Below are positions 9,203 to 19,123 of a DNA stretch of 64,000 bases, piece after piece. Origin of the DNA: Paracidovorax cattleyae (GTDB taxonomy: Bacteria > Pseudomonadota > Gammaproteobacteria > Burkholderiales > Burkholderiaceae_C); contig NZ_FNJL01000009.1 of the NCBI RefSeq assembly GCF_900104515.1, positions 1-64,000 of the forward strand, given 5' to 3'. How positions within the stretch are numbered: the stretch's first letter is position 1; each line of letters begins with the position of its first letter. A program made the translations under genes and the position numbers. The notes under the pieces were generated by a model. The model had not been told where the DNA came from, did not search any database, and worked only from the letters and a program-made list of their open reading frames with translations.

Positions 9203-9709
9203 ATGGCAGGCTTTCAGGAAATTTGGAGGAATCATCCCGGCGTAACAAGGGAAAAGCCTTTGCTCCCTGTCGCAACCTATGAGAACCAGTGCGCTGTCAA
9301 TCTGTCTGCTGCCCTCATGCGGACTGGCTATGACCTCTCCACTTTCAGAGGTGTCCGGTCTTGGCAGCAGGGTGGTGCCAAATACCCGCTGCGAGCTGAG
9401 GAGTTGGCTTCATGGCTCGACACGGCTGCATCAAGGCTTCCTGGTCGATCTGTACGATTCGTAGGAAAGCAGATTGAAAACACGCAAACCGGCACGGACC
9501 TTTTCAAGTCACTCCATGGAAGGACAGGTATTCTGTTCTTCAAAAATTATTGGGGTCCGGGCAGGCAGTGAGACCACATTGACCTATGGAACGGATCGAG
9601 GATGACTTCGCTGAGTTCCTGGTTCCGAATTCAGTGGGGACTCTCGCTGGAGGGGTACTGGTCAGACTATCTCAAGGCAGAAGAGGCTCGCTTCTGGAGT
9701 GTCCCATGA
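9203..9709 (+). pseudogene. tae4: Type VI secretion amidase effector Tae4-like, stop codon before the catalytic Asp-His
   Basis: Tae4 enzymes are NlpC/P60-like amidases that a type VI secretion system delivers into a rival's periplasm, where they cut peptidoglycan stem peptides. From ATG 9203 (Shine-Dalgarno GAAGAGG upstream) the protein starts F-Q-E-I-W-R-N-H-P-G, carries the catalytic-Cys motif Y-E-N-Q-C-A (Cys30) and the family segment Y-P-L-R-A-E-E-L-A-S-W-L. At codon 123 the frame meets TGA (9569-9571). The same frame then reads straight on with D-H-I-D-L-W-N-G, the motif with the catalytic His, and ends at 9709 with a typical Tae4 tail. Gly (GGA) usually precedes that Asp, so one G-to-T change explains the stop. 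The truncated product keeps the Cys but lacks the His. The DNA is less GC-rich than its surroundings. Confidence 0.85.
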
Positions 9710-9960
9710 AGATTTTGTGGGCTATTTTGTTTGGCTCCCTGTTCGCCGTAGCGGCGTACTTCGGCATGTTCCACGGTTTTGCCGCATGGTATGGCCCGCG
9801 TTACATCCGGAGCGACAACGACATCGGGGATCTCATCCTGATTTCACTGGGCGTGTGCTGCCTCGCCTCCATGCTGGGCGGGTGGGTGGGATACAGGCTG
9901 CATGGACGCAGACGGCGACGCAGCAATACCCCTGAGCATCCCCATCAGAGCGAACAATAA
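9706..9960 (+). CDS. Small two-helix membrane protein, candidate immunity protein for the Tae4-like effector
   Basis: An 84-residue protein with two predicted membrane helices (about residues 3-24 and 42-62), a short loop between them and a basic, hydrophilic C-terminal tail (R-L-H-G-R-R-R-R-R-S). Its ATG overlaps the effector's original stop as ATGA, the usual coupling of an effector-immunity pair. Known Tai4 immunity proteins are soluble periplasmic proteins of about 100-120 residues; this one does not look like Tai4. Its role is inferred from position only. It could instead help export the effector or be unrelated. The frame is intact although the effector gene is broken. Upstream in-frame codons from 9586 overlap the effector and are less likely to be used. 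Confidence 0.65.
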   Translation: MKILWAILFGSLFAVAAYFGMFHGFAAWYGPRYIRSDNDIGDLILISLGVCCLASMLGGWVGYRLHGRRRRRSNTPEHPHQSEQ

Positions 9961-9961
9961 A

Positions 9962-9995
9962 AAACCGCCGCGGAGGCCATCCTCCTGCGGCGGTT
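9962..9995. terminator. Bidirectional intrinsic terminator
   Basis: The arms AAACCGCCGC and GCGGCGGTTT flank an inner GGAGG/CCTCC stem. A runs lie on one side and T on the other, so it can end transcripts from both sides: the tae4 pair from the left and the sdh-gltA operon from the right. It starts one base after the small membrane protein's stop. Confidence 0.8.
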
Positions 9996-10049
9996 TGTCC
10001 TCTTGCCAGCGCAGCCACCATGTGACCGCGCCTTGGCAACGCAACCCGA

Positions 10050-11360
10050 TCAGCGCTGCGCGATCGGCTTCACCGTGCGCGGCTCGGCGCCCACGAACAG
10101 CTGGCGCGGACGGCCGATCTTGTACTCGGGGTCGCCGATCATCTCGTTGAGCTGGGCGATCCAGCCGACGGTGCGTGCCAGGGCGAAGATGCCGGTGAAC
10201 AGGTTCACCGGGATGCCGATGGCGCGCTGCACGATGCCGGAGTAGAAGTCCACGTTCGGGTAGAGCTTGCGCTGCACGAAGTAGTCGTCTTCCAGGGCGA
10301 TCTTCTCGAGTTCCTTGGCCAGGGCGAACAGCGGGTCCTTTTCCAGGCCCAGCTCGGCCAGCACCTCGTTGCAGGTTTCCTGCATGAGCTTGGCGCGTGG
10401 ATCGTAGTTCTTGTACACGCGGTGGCCGAAGCCCATGAGCTTGACGCCGGAGTTCTTGTCCTTGACCTGCTTGATGAACTCGCCGATCTTCTCCACGCCG
10501 CCCTGGGCCTGGATGTCGTGCAGCATGTTCAGGGCCGCTTCGTTGGCGCCGCCGTGGGCGGGGCCCCAGAGGCAGGCCACGCCGGCCGCGATGGCGGCGA
10601 ACGGGTTGGTGCCCGACGAGCCGCACAGGCGCACCGTGGAGGTGGAGGCGTTCTGCTCGTGGTCGGCGTGCAGGATGAAGATGCGGTCCAGCGCGCGCTC
10701 GAGCACGGGGTTGACCTTGTACTCCTCGCAGGGCGTGCCGAACATCATGCGCAGGAAGTTGCCGGCATAGCCCAGGTCGTTCTGCGGGTACATGTACGGC
10801 TGGCCCACGCCGTACTTGTAGGCCATGGCGACCAGGGTCGGCATCTTCGCGATCAGGCGGATGGCCGAGATCTCGCGGTGCTGCGGATTGTTGATGTCCG
10901 TGCTGTCGTGGTAGAAGGCCGACAGGGCGCCCACCAGGCCCGTGAGCACGGCCATCGGGTGCGCGTCGCGGCGGAAGCCGCGCAGGAAGAACTGCATCTG
11001 CTCGTTGACCATCGTGTGCTTGGTCACGCTATCGTTGAACTCCTGCTTCTGGGCGGCGTCCGGCAGTTCGCCCTTGAGCAGCAGGTAGCAGGTCTCGAGG
11101 TAATCGCAGTTCGTGGCCAGCTGCTCGATGGGGTAGCCGCGGTACAGCAGTTCACCCTTGTCACCGTCGATGTAGGTGATCGACGACTGGCAGGCGGCCG
11201 TGGACAGGAAGCCAGGGTCGTACGTGAACATGCCCGTCTGGGCGTAGAGCTTGCGGATATCCACCACGTCCGGACCCACGCTGCCGTGGTACACGGGCAA
11301 TTCCACGCTCGGGCTGCCATTGCTGAACGAGAGCGTTGCTTTGTTGTCTGCCAGTTTCAT
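10050..11360 (-). CDS. gltA: Citrate synthase (type II)
   Basis: Condenses oxaloacetate and acetyl-CoA to citrate, the entry step of the TCA cycle. The 436 residues match the hexameric NADH-sensitive type II enzymes. Motifs include [16 protein letters not shown] near residue 65, the catalytic-His region [25 protein letters not shown] and [14 protein letters not shown]. The ATG at 11360 follows a good Shine-Dalgarno (AAGGAA); nine more in-frame codons upstream are not needed. It is the last gene of the sdhCDAB-sdhE-gltA operon, 16 bp after sdhE. Confidence 0.97.
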   Translation of the reverse strand: MKLADNKATLSFSNGSPSVELPVYHGSVGPDVVDIRKLYAQTGMFTYDPGFLSTAACQSSITYIDGDKGELLYRGYPIEQLATNCDYLETCYLLLKGELPDAAQKQEFNDSVTKHTMVNEQMQFFLRGFRRDAHPMAVLTGLVGALSAFYHDSTDINNPQHREISAIRLIAKMPTLVAMAYKYGVGQPYMYPQNDLGYAGNFLRMMFGTPCEEYKVNPVLERALDRIFILHADHEQNASTSTVRLCGSSGTNPFAAIAAGVACLWGPAHGGANEAALNMLHDIQAQGGVEKIGEFIKQVKDKNSGVKLMGFGHRVYKNYDPRAKLMQETCNEVLAELGLEKDPLFALAKELEKIALEDDYFVQRKLYPNVDFYSGIVQRAIGIPVNLFTGIFALARTVGWIAQLNEMIGDPEYKIGRPRQLFVGAEPRTVKPIAQR

Positions 11361-11376
11361 TGAGTTTCCTTCGTAG

Positions 11377-11670
11377 TTAGCCCGCAAGCGGTGGAGTTGC
11401 CGGCGCGCGGCGGCGCAGCAGTTCGAGCACCTCCCTGACGTCCCCGGTGTCGAGCTCGCCGGAGGGTTCCTTGCGCCGCAGCAGCAGGTCCAGCAGGTCG
11501 TTGTCGGAGAGGTCCATCAGGGTGGCGATGCCCTGCGCCTGGCGATGCGTCAGGCGGGAGCCATGGGTCGCGAAGAACTGCTCGATGAAGAGGTCGTTCT
11601 CGACCAGGCCCCGGCGGCTGCGCCACCGGAGCTTGGCGACTTCGCGGTCGTCGAGCAGGTCTTCTGGCAT
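11377..11670 (-). CDS. sdhE: Succinate dehydrogenase flavinylation factor SdhE
   Basis: Small soluble protein (97 residues) that promotes covalent attachment of FAD to SdhA. The family's R-G-x-x-E motif is present near the N-terminus ([14 protein letters not shown]), followed by a helical bundle with D-L-L-D-L-L-L-R. It lies between sdhB (7 bp) and gltA, the classic betaproteobacterial position, and its substrate SdhA is in the same operon. I use ATG 11670; a TTG two codons upstream is possible. Confidence 0.93.
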   Translation of the reverse strand: MPEDLLDDREVAKLRWRSRRGLVENDLFIEQFFATHGSRLTHRQAQGIATLMDLSDNDLLDLLLRRKEPSGELDTGDVREVLELLRRRAPATPPLAG

Positions 11671-11677
11671 GTTCAAG

Positions 11678-12379
11678 TCAGACGGCGCGGCGCACCATCA
11701 GTTCCTTGATCTTGCCGATGGCCTTCGTGGGGTTGAGGCCCTTGGGGCACACGTCCACGCAGTTCATGATGGTGTGGCAGCGGAAGAGGCGGTACGGGTC
11801 TTCCAGGTTGTCCAGGCGCGCGCCCGTGGCTTCGTCGCGGCTATCGGCGATGAAGCGGTAGGCCTGGAGCAGGCCGGCGGGTCCCACGAACTTGTCGGGA
11901 TTCCACCAGAAGCTCGGGCAGCTCGTGGAGCAGCTCGCGCACAGGATGCACTCGTACAGGCCGTTGAGCTCGTCGCGCTCCTCGGGGGACTGCAGGCGCT
12001 CCTTCTCGGGCGTGATGCCTTCCGTGATGAGGTAGGGCTTGATCGAGTGGTACTGCTTGAAGAACTGCGTCATGTCCACGATCAGGTCGCGGATCACGGG
12101 CAGGCCCGGCAGTGGCTTGAGCACGATGGTGCCCTTGAGCGTGTTCATGTTGGTGAGGCACGCCAGCCCGTTCTTGCCGTTGATGTTCATCGCGTCGGAA
12201 CCGCAGACGCCTTCGCGGCAGGAGCGGCGGAACGAGATGGACGGATCCTGCGCCTTCAGCTTGACCAGGGCGTCGAGCAGCATGCGCTCATGGCCGTCGA
12301 GCTCGATCTCGACGGTCTGCATGTAGGGCTTGGCGTCCTTGTCCGGGTCGTAGCGGTAGATTTGAAAGGTGCGCTTCAT
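11678..12379 (-). CDS. sdhB: Succinate dehydrogenase iron-sulfur subunit
   Basis: Electron-transfer subunit (233 residues) of complex II, carrying electrons from the FAD of SdhA to ubiquinone at SdhC/D. All three cluster motifs are visible: S-C-R-E-G-V-C-G-S-D-A-M and a later Cys for [2Fe-2S], C-I-L-C-A-S-C-S-T-S-C-P for [4Fe-4S], and C-H-T-I-M-N-C-V-D-V-C-P-K-G-L-N-P for [3Fe-4S]. It follows sdhA by 28 bp and precedes sdhE by 7 bp. Confidence 0.97.
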   Translation of the reverse strand: MKRTFQIYRYDPDKDAKPYMQTVEIELDGHERMLLDALVKLKAQDPSISFRRSCREGVCGSDAMNINGKNGLACLTNMNTLKGTIVLKPLPGLPVIRDLIVDMTQFFKQYHSIKPYLITEGITPEKERLQSPEERDELNGLYECILCASCSTSCPSFWWNPDKFVGPAGLLQAYRFIADSRDEATGARLDNLEDPYRLFRCHTIMNCVDVCPKGLNPTKAIGKIKELMVRRAV

Positions 12380-12407
12380 GGTGGTGTCTCGTGGGTTCGT
12401 GGGCGTA

Positions 12408-14216
12408 TCAGAACGTGCGGACCTTGGGCGGCACGCTGTCCACGGTCAGGGGCTTGAGGTTCACGGGCTTGTAGGTGAGGCTGTTGCTGCCGCTGTGCCA
12501 CAGCGTGTGCTTCATCCATTCCTTGTCGTTGCGGCCCAGCGGGAAGTCGGGGTGGTCGGCGGGGTGCTCGTAGTCATAGACCGTGTGCGCGCCGCGGCAT
12601 TCCCTGCGCGCTGCAGCCGAGACCATCGTCGCCTGGGCGACCTCGATGAGGTTGTCCACTTCCAGCGCTTCCATGCGGGCCGTGTTCCACACCTTGGACT
12701 TGTCCTTCAGCGTGATCGCGCCCACGCGCTCGCGGATGGCGTTCACCTTCACCACGCCTTCGTCCATGCTTTCCTGCGTGCGGAAGACGCCGGCGTGCTG
12801 CTGCATCGATGCGCGGATGTCGTTGGCGATGTCCTGGGCATAGATGCCCTGGCTGGATTCCTGCAGCTGGTTGAGGCGCGCCAGCGTGCGGTCGGCGCCG
12901 TCGGCCGGCAGGGGCTTGTGCTCGCCGCTGTTCTTGACCATCTCGACGATGTGGCGGCCGGCGGACTTGCCGAACACCAGCAGGTCGAGCAGCGAGTTGG
13001 TGCCCAGGCGGTTGGCGCCGTGCACCGACACGCAGGAGCATTCGCCCACGGCGTAGAGGCCGTTGACCACCTGGTTGTGCACCTCGCCGTTCTGGATCAC
13101 GACCTGGCCGTTGATGTTGGTCGGGATGCCGCCCATCTGGTAGTGGATGGTGGGCACGACCGGGATCGGTTCCTTGGTGATGTCCACGTTGGCGAAGTTG
13201 ACGCCGATCTCGTACACCGACGGCAGGCGCTTGTGGATCGTCTCCGCGCCCAGGTGGTCGAGCTTGAGCAGCACGTAGTCCTTGTTGGGACCGCAGCCGC
13301 GGCCTTCCTTGATCTCCTGGTCCATCGAGCGGGAGACGAAGTCGCGCGGCGCCAGATCCTTCAGCGTGGGCGCATAGCGCTCCATGAAGCGTTCGCCGTT
13401 GCTGTTGAGCAGGATGGCGCCTTCGCCGCGGCAGCCTTCGGTCAGCAGCACGCCCGCGCCGGCCACGCCGGTGGGGTGGAACTGCCAGAACTCCATGTCC
13501 TGCAGGGGGATGCCGGCGCGTGCCGCCATGCCCAGGCCGTCGCCGGTGTTGATGAAGGCATTGGTCGATGCCGCGAAGATGCGGCCCGCGCCGCCGGTGG
13601 CCAGCAGCACGGCCTTGGCCTGGAGCTGGTAGAGCTCGCCGGTTTCCAGTTCGATCGCGGTTACGCCGACCACGTCGCCGGAGGCGTCGCGGATCAGGTC
13701 CAGGGCCATCCACTCGACGAAGAAGTTCGTCTTGGCCTTCACGTTCTGCTGGTAGAGCGTGTGCAGCATGGCGTGGCCGGTGCGGTCGGCCGCGGCGCAG
13801 GCGCGCTGCACGGGCTTCTCGCCGTAGTTGGCCGTGTGGCCGCCGAACGGGCGCTGGTAGATGGTGCCGTCCGGGTTGCGGTCGAACGGCATGCCGAAAT
13901 GTTCCAGCTCATACACCACCTTGGGGGCCTCGCGGCACATGAACTCGATGGCGTCCTGGTCGCCCAGCCAGTCGGAGCCCTTGATGGTGTCGTAGAAGTG
14001 GTAGTGCCAGTTGTCCTCGCTCATGTTGCCGAGGGAGGCCGACACGCCGCCCTGCGCCGCCACGGTGTGCGAGCGGGTCGGGAAGACCTTGGACAGCGAG
14101 GCCACGTTCAGGCCCGCGCGGGAGAGTTCCAGCGCGGCACGCATGCCGGAGCCGCCGGCGCCGACGATGACGACGTCGAACTTGCGCGTGGTGATGTTCG
14201 CTTTGGTGTAGCTCAT
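12408..14216 (-). CDS. sdhA: Succinate dehydrogenase flavoprotein subunit
   Basis: Catalytic subunit (602 residues) that oxidises succinate to fumarate with covalently bound FAD. The N-terminal Rossmann motif G-A-G-G-S-G-M-R is at residues 19-26. The flavinylation His lies in T-R-S-H-T-V-A-A-Q-G-G. Active-site segments H-P-T-G and R-S-M-D-Q-E-I are present, as is the C-terminal R-R-E-C-R-G-A-H block. It sits between sdhD and sdhB in the operon, and SdhE for its flavinylation is encoded two genes on. Confidence 0.97.
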   Translation of the reverse strand: MSYTKANITTRKFDVVIVGAGGSGMRAALELSRAGLNVASLSKVFPTRSHTVAAQGGVSASLGNMSEDNWHYHFYDTIKGSDWLGDQDAIEFMCREAPKVVYELEHFGMPFDRNPDGTIYQRPFGGHTANYGEKPVQRACAAADRTGHAMLHTLYQQNVKAKTNFFVEWMALDLIRDASGDVVGVTAIELETGELYQLQAKAVLLATGGAGRIFAASTNAFINTGDGLGMAARAGIPLQDMEFWQFHPTGVAGAGVLLTEGCRGEGAILLNSNGERFMERYAPTLKDLAPRDFVSRSMDQEIKEGRGCGPNKDYVLLKLDHLGAETIHKRLPSVYEIGVNFANVDITKEPIPVVPTIHYQMGGIPTNINGQVVIQNGEVHNQVVNGLYAVGECSCVSVHGANRLGTNSLLDLLVFGKSAGRHIVEMVKNSGEHKPLPADGADRTLARLNQLQESSQGIYAQDIANDIRASMQQHAGVFRTQESMDEGVVKVNAIRERVGAITLKDKSKVWNTARMEALEVDNLIEVAQATMVSAAARRECRGAHTVYDYEHPADHPDFPLGRNDKEWMKHTLWHSGSNSLTYKPVNLKPLTVDSVPPKVRTF

Positions 14217-14248
14217 TGTTGTGTGCTTTCAGTCGCGGGGTGATCGGA

Positions 14249-14614
14249 TCAGAGGCGCCAGAGGATCTGGATGCCCCAGCCGGCGCAGCCGACGAGCCAG
14301 AAGATCGTGAGCGCCTGCAGCGCGAGGCGCAGGCCGACGGGCTTGACGTAGTCCATCCACACGTCGCGCATGCCGACCCAGGCGTGCCATGCGAGGCCGA
14401 CGATGACGGAGAACGTGAGCACCTTCATCCATTGCGCGCCGAAGATGCCGGCCCAGCGGTCGTAGCCGATGGGGCCCTTGGTGAGCACCAGCTGCGCCAG
14501 CACGACGAGGGTGAAGACGGCCATCAGGGCCGCGGTGACGCGCTGGCTCAGCCAGTCGCGCGTGCCGTAGTGGGCACCGACGACGGTGCGCTTGGAACCA
14601 TAGTTCACGGACAT
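14249..14614 (-). CDS. sdhD: Succinate dehydrogenase membrane anchor subunit D
   Basis: Membrane subunit of complex II (121 residues) with three predicted helices (about residues 26-46, 59-80 and 95-117) that helps bind haem b and ubiquinone. The segment W-H-A-W-V-G-M-R-D-V-W-M-D-Y at about 77-90 is typical of SdhD and contains the conserved His and Asp-Tyr near the quinone site. The start is ATG 14614; codons further upstream overlap sdhC and are not part of it. Confidence 0.93.
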   Translation of the reverse strand: MSVNYGSKRTVVGAHYGTRDWLSQRVTAALMAVFTLVVLAQLVLTKGPIGYDRWAGIFGAQWMKVLTFSVIVGLAWHAWVGMRDVWMDYVKPVGLRLALQALTIFWLVGCAGWGIQILWRL

Positions 14615-14667
14615 GGGGAAATCCTTGGGAATCGTGGAGGGGGGAGGGCGGTGCGCTGGCCGGGGGC

Positions 14668-15102
14668 TCAGTACAGGCCGAAGAGCTTGGCGCCGAGGAT
14701 CACCGTCAGGCCGAGGCTGATCGCCAGCGTGACCTTGGCCGACATGCTGCCGAAATGCTTGTTCACGGCGTCGTGGCTCACGTCCATCCAGAGGTGGCGC
14801 AGGCCGGCGGTGAAGTGGTGCAGGTAGACCCAGATCAGCGCCAGCACCACGAGCTTGATGAACCAGCCGGGAACGAAGCCCAGGCCCGCGGTGAATGCCG
14901 AGGTGAACTTGCCGAACGAGATCTCCGAGGAGACCGAGGTGTCGAACATCCACAGCACGAACGGCAGCAGCAGCAGCATGATCACGCCGCTGATGCGGTG
15001 CAGGATCGACACCCATCCCGCGGCCGGCAGGCGGTACGTGGGCAGGTCCGTGAGGGCGTTGATGTTGCGGAATTCAGGCCGCTTTTTGGCGATCTCGGTC
15101 AT
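14668..15102 (-). CDS. sdhC: Succinate dehydrogenase cytochrome b556 subunit
   Basis: Membrane subunit of complex II (144 residues, three helices). The N-terminal R-P-E-F-R-N-I and the H-R-I-S-G-V segment (quinone site and first helix) are characteristic. The haem-ligand His lies in L-H-H-F-T-A-G-L-R-H-L-W-M-D. It is the first gene of the operon, so the promoter should lie in 15103-15242. Confidence 0.95.
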   Translation of the reverse strand: MTEIAKKRPEFRNINALTDLPTYRLPAAGWVSILHRISGVIMLLLLPFVLWMFDTSVSSEISFGKFTSAFTAGLGFVPGWFIKLVVLALIWVYLHHFTAGLRHLWMDVSHDAVNKHFGSMSAKVTLAISLGLTVILGAKLFGLY

Positions 15103-15242
15103 GGCGGTGCTTTCGTGGATGTAACTGCTTTGTAATTTCGCGCAGGCGAAACGCCCAAAATTCTATTGCAATGCAACAAGGCGGAGTTCGTGGGACCTGC
15201 GATTTCCATCCCGCGGCTGTACGCACGGGCGGGCCTGCCGGT
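15103..15242 (-). promoter_or_regulatory. sdhCp: sdh-gltA operon upstream region with a short palindrome
   Basis: This 140-bp gap, between the divergently placed functions sdhC and the end of the GntR gene, must hold the operon promoter. It is more AT-rich than its surroundings. It contains TTGCA-A-TGCAA at 15166-15176, a perfect inverted repeat that could be an operator or lie near a -10 region. No copy of the GntR-side palindrome (16081-16092) is present here. Confidence 0.4.
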
Positions 15243-16034
15243 TCACTGCAGTGCATTGTGGTAGTGGTGTGTGTCGGTCCGGTAGAGCCCTCGGCGTAAC
15301 TCCATCGGAACATCGTTGTAGGTGTAGGCGGTGCGCTCCACGCTCAGCAGCGGCGTGCCGGCGGGGATGCCCAGCAGGCCGGCCTGCGCCGCGTCGGGCA
15401 GCACCGCACGGATCTTCTCGTCGGCGCGCACCATGCGCACGCCGAAATCGAGCTCGAACATCGCGTAGGTGGGCCCGGGGTAGCTGGCGAGCCGTTCGGC
15501 CGTGAGGCCCTTGAAGGTCTGGCCGGGCAGCCAGATGTCCTCCAGGATGGTGGGCACGCCCGCGAACGAGAGGATGCGCCGGGCCATCACCACGGCGTCC
15601 CCGCCGCGCAGCGCCAGGGCGCGGGCCACGTCGGCGCTGGCACGCGTGCGCCGGCATTCCACGATGCGGCGCTGGGCGGGGCCTTCGGCGTCCGGGTTGC
15701 CCACGTCGGGCTGCAGCTTCAGGAACCGGTACTGCACGTGGTGTTCCGCGTGCGTGGCCACGAACGTGCCCTTGCCCTGGCGGCGCATGACGAGGTTTTC
15801 CGCCGCCAGTTCGTCGATCGCCTTGCGCACGGTGCCCTGGCTCACGCGGAAGCGGGCCGCCAGTTCCATTTCGCTGGGGATGGCCTCGCCGGGCTTCCAT
15901 TCGCCCTGCTGCAGGCTCTGCAGGATGAGTCCCTTGATCTGCTGGTAGAGCGGGCTGAAGGCCGGCGTCGGCACACCCGTGCCGCCGGCCGTCGGGGCGG
16001 GGCTGTCGGAAGTGGCTGCCGGTGGGGTGGACAT
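15243..16034 (-). CDS. GntR-family regulator, HutC/UTRA subfamily
   Basis: DNA-binding repressor-type protein of about 263 residues. The winged HTH (about residues 25-90) includes P-L-Y-Q-Q-I-K-G-L-I-L-Q and S-E-M-E-L-A-A-R-F-R-V-S-Q-G-T-V-R-K-A-I-D-E-L. A UTRA ligand-binding domain follows to the C-terminus. I start at ATG 16034; upstream ATGs at 16076 and 16079 are in frame but would start inside the operator-like palindrome. It sits between the sdh operon and mdh, a position suggesting control of TCA-cycle genes in response to a small metabolite. Confidence 0.9.
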   Translation of the reverse strand: MSTPPAATSDSPAPTAGGTGVPTPAFSPLYQQIKGLILQSLQQGEWKPGEAIPSEMELAARFRVSQGTVRKAIDELAAENLVMRRQGKGTFVATHAEHHVQYRFLKLQPDVGNPDAEGPAQRRIVECRRTRASADVARALALRGGDAVVMARRILSFAGVPTILEDIWLPGQTFKGLTAERLASYPGPTYAMFELDFGVRMVRADEKIRAVLPDAAQAGLLGIPAGTPLLSVERTAYTYNDVPMELRRGLYRTDTHHYHNALQ

Positions 16035-16080
16035 GCGGTTGGTGGGGGCTCGGGCGCCGTGTGGGGCGGTCCGCATCATA

Positions 16081-16103
16081 TCTTATATAAGACATAAGAC
16101 AAA
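16081..16103. promoter_or_regulatory. Palindromic operator candidate between the GntR gene and mdh
   Basis: TCTTATATAAGA at 16081-16092 is a perfect 12-bp palindrome. The adjacent CATAAGACAA adds another ATAAGAC half-site, so GAC-ATAAGAC forms a partial second site. It is AT-rich in GC-rich surroundings and lies between the divergent GntR gene and mdh. GntR-family regulators typically bind such short palindromes and often repress themselves, so it is the natural candidate for the neighbouring regulator. Confidence 0.6.
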
Positions 16104-16229
16104 TTGACCCTCGCCGGAAATCGGCGGTACACTCGCGAGCTGTTCTGCAGGACCCTGGCTGCTTGGATCGACTGGCGCTGGTGCCCCTGCACCGACACCC
16201 GTTCCATCCCATCTTCTGGAGTTTCCCTC

Positions 16230-17216
<987 letters not shown>

Positions 17217-17248
17217 GGCGGGCCTGCCTGGCGGCTGCCGTACCCGAG

Positions 17249-18037
17249 ATGACCATGAACGACTGGAACCCCGCGCTCTACCGCCGCTTCGAGGACGAGC
17301 GCACGCGTCCGGCCCGTGAACTGCTCGCCCGGGTGCCGCTGGCCGCGGCCTCCCATGTGGTGGACCTGGGCTGCGGCCCGGGCAACTCCACCGAACTGCT
17401 GGCCGCGCGCTTCCCCGGGGCGCGCGTGACCGGCATCGATACCTCCGCCGCCATGCTGCAGAGCGCCCGCGAGCGCCTGCCCGCGGCGGAATTCGTCCAG
17501 GCCGATATCGCCGCCTGGGCACCGCAGCCGGGCGAAGCGCCCGACCTGCTCTATGCCAACGCCTCCCTGCAATGGGTGGGCGGGCACGAATCCCTCGTTC
17601 CCCGGTTGTTCGCCACGCTCGCGCCAGGCGGCGTGCTGGCCATCCAGATGCCGGACAACCGGCAGGAGCCCTCGCACCGCACCATGCGCGAGGTGGCCGC
17701 CCAGGCGCCCTGGCGCGACGCCATCGGCGACACGGCGGCGTTGCGCACGCGCATCCTGGGCATCGCCGACTATTACGACCTGCTGGCGCCCATCGCCCGG
17801 GGCGTGGATGTCTGGCATACCGTCTATCAGCATCCCATGGCCTCGGCCTCCGCCATCGTCGAATGGGTGAGCGGCACCGGCCTCAAGCCCTTCGTCGATC
17901 CGCTGCCCGAAGCGCAGCGGGCCGGCTTCCTGGCCGCATACGAGCGCGGCATCGACGCCGCCTATCCCGTGCGGGCCGACGGGCAGCGCCTGCTTGCCTT
18001 CCCGCGCATGTTCATCGTGGCGCGGCGCTCCGCATGA
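17249..18037 (+). CDS. tam: Trans-aconitate 2-methyltransferase-like SAM enzyme
   Basis: SAM-dependent methyltransferase of 262 residues that in this family methylates trans-aconitate, a by-product of aconitase that inhibits the TCA cycle. Motif I is [12 protein letters not shown] near residue 34, followed by [11 protein letters not shown] and the Tam-like N-A-S-L-Q-W-V-G. The N-terminal W-N-P-A-L-Y-R-R-F is also typical. A second ATG at 17255 is a possible start. Its place between mdh and acnB fits a housekeeping role for the aconitase reaction. Its stop overlaps the next gene's start by 4 bp (ATGA). Confidence 0.88.
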   Translation: MTMNDWNPALYRRFEDERTRPARELLARVPLAAASHVVDLGCGPGNSTELLAARFPGARVTGIDTSAAMLQSARERLPAAEFVQADIAAWAPQPGEAPDLLYANASLQWVGGHESLVPRLFATLAPGGVLAIQMPDNRQEPSHRTMREVAAQAPWRDAIGDTAALRTRILGIADYYDLLAPIARGVDVWHTVYQHPMASASAIVEWVSGTGLKPFVDPLPEAQRAGFLAAYERGIDAAYPVRADGQRLLAFPRMFIVARRSA

Positions 18038-19059
18038 ACTCCGCGGTGGCTGCTCCCTCCAGGCTGCATCCCGCCGAGGTGCTGATCGGTGCCCAGGCCG
18101 CTGCCGCACGGCTGCCGGTGTGCGACCACTACAGCGGCGTTGAGGTGCGCATGCGCAAGAGCCTGCAATTGCAGGCCGAGATGGCGGCCGAGTTCGGCCG
18201 CTGCGTGTTCGATGTGACGCTCGATTGCGAGGACGGTGCTCCCGCCGGCCAGGAGCGCGCCCATGCCGAATTGGTCGCCGCGCTGGCACGCGATGCCCAC
18301 CCCGGGGCCCGCGTGGCGGCCCGGGTGCACACGGTGGACCATCCCGCATTCGCCCACGACGTCGCCACCATCGCGGGGGAGGCCGGGCACCGGCTTTCCC
18401 ACCTCATGGTGCCGAAGGTCGAATCCGTGGACGACGTGCTGCGTGCCGAGCGGGCCGTGGACGCCGCAGGCGCTCCCGCGCTGCCGCTGCACGTGCTCAT
18501 CGAATCGCCCGCGGCCGTGCACCGTGCCTTCGAGATCGCCGCCCACCCGCGCGTGGAGTCGATCAGCTTCGGCCTCATGGATTTCGTGTCCGCGCATGGC
18601 GGGGCGATCCCCGCGCGGGCGATGGGCGTGCAGGGCCAGTTCGAGCATCCGCTGGTGGTACGCGCCAAGCTCGAGATCGCGGCTGCCTGCCATGCGCACG
18701 GCAAGGTGCCCTCGCACTGCGTGGTGACCGAGTTCAGCGACGCCGCCGCGCTGCACGCCGCCGCCGGCCGCGCTGCGAGCGAGCTCGGCTACACCCGCAT
18801 GTGGAGCATCCATCCGGCCCAGATCCGTCCCATCCTGGAGGCCTTCGCGCCGGCCCGGGACGAGATCGTCCAGGCCGCTTCCATCCTTTCCGCCGCCGAG
18901 CACGCCGCATGGGCCCCCATCAGCGTGGACGGCGTTCTGCACGACCGTGCCAGCTACCGCTATTTCTGGCAGGTGCTGGAGCGTGCACACCAGACCGGAC
19001 GCGCGCTGCCTTCCGGGGCGCGCGACTGGTTCGATTCCGCCGCGGCAGCGGTTGCCTGA
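18034..19059 (+). CDS. HpcH/HpaI aldolase/citrate lyase family protein (CitE-like)
   Basis: TIM-barrel C-C lyase of 341 residues. It shows the CitE-type metal and substrate signatures [10 protein letters not shown] (about residue 67), [15 protein letters not shown] and the C-terminal [11 protein letters not shown]. Relatives include malyl-CoA lyase/thioesterase and citramalyl-CoA lyase, so an acyl-CoA substrate is likely, but the exact reaction cannot be fixed from sequence. No citD or citF is nearby, so it is not a citrate lyase beta subunit. It is translationally coupled to tam. Confidence 0.85.
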   Translation: MNSAVAAPSRLHPAEVLIGAQAAAARLPVCDHYSGVEVRMRKSLQLQAEMAAEFGRCVFDVTLDCEDGAPAGQERAHAELVAALARDAHPGARVAARVHTVDHPAFAHDVATIAGEAGHRLSHLMVPKVESVDDVLRAERAVDAAGAPALPLHVLIESPAAVHRAFEIAAHPRVESISFGLMDFVSAHGGAIPARAMGVQGQFEHPLVVRAKLEIAAACHAHGKVPSHCVVTEFSDAAALHAAAGRAASELGYTRMWSIHPAQIRPILEAFAPARDEIVQAASILSAAEHAAWAPISVDGVLHDRASYRYFWQVLERAHQTGRALPSGARDWFDSAAAAVA

Positions 19060-19123
19060 CGCACCGGCTGCCCCCTCACACGATCCCCTCTCCCACGACC
19101 CCCTCTCCCTTGCTGGAGCTTCC

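Noticed and set aside
9569-9571. TGA in tae4 as a selenocysteine or read-through codon
   Set aside because: Homologues are expected to have Gly here, no SECIS-like hairpin is obvious after it, and a one-base nonsense change is simpler.
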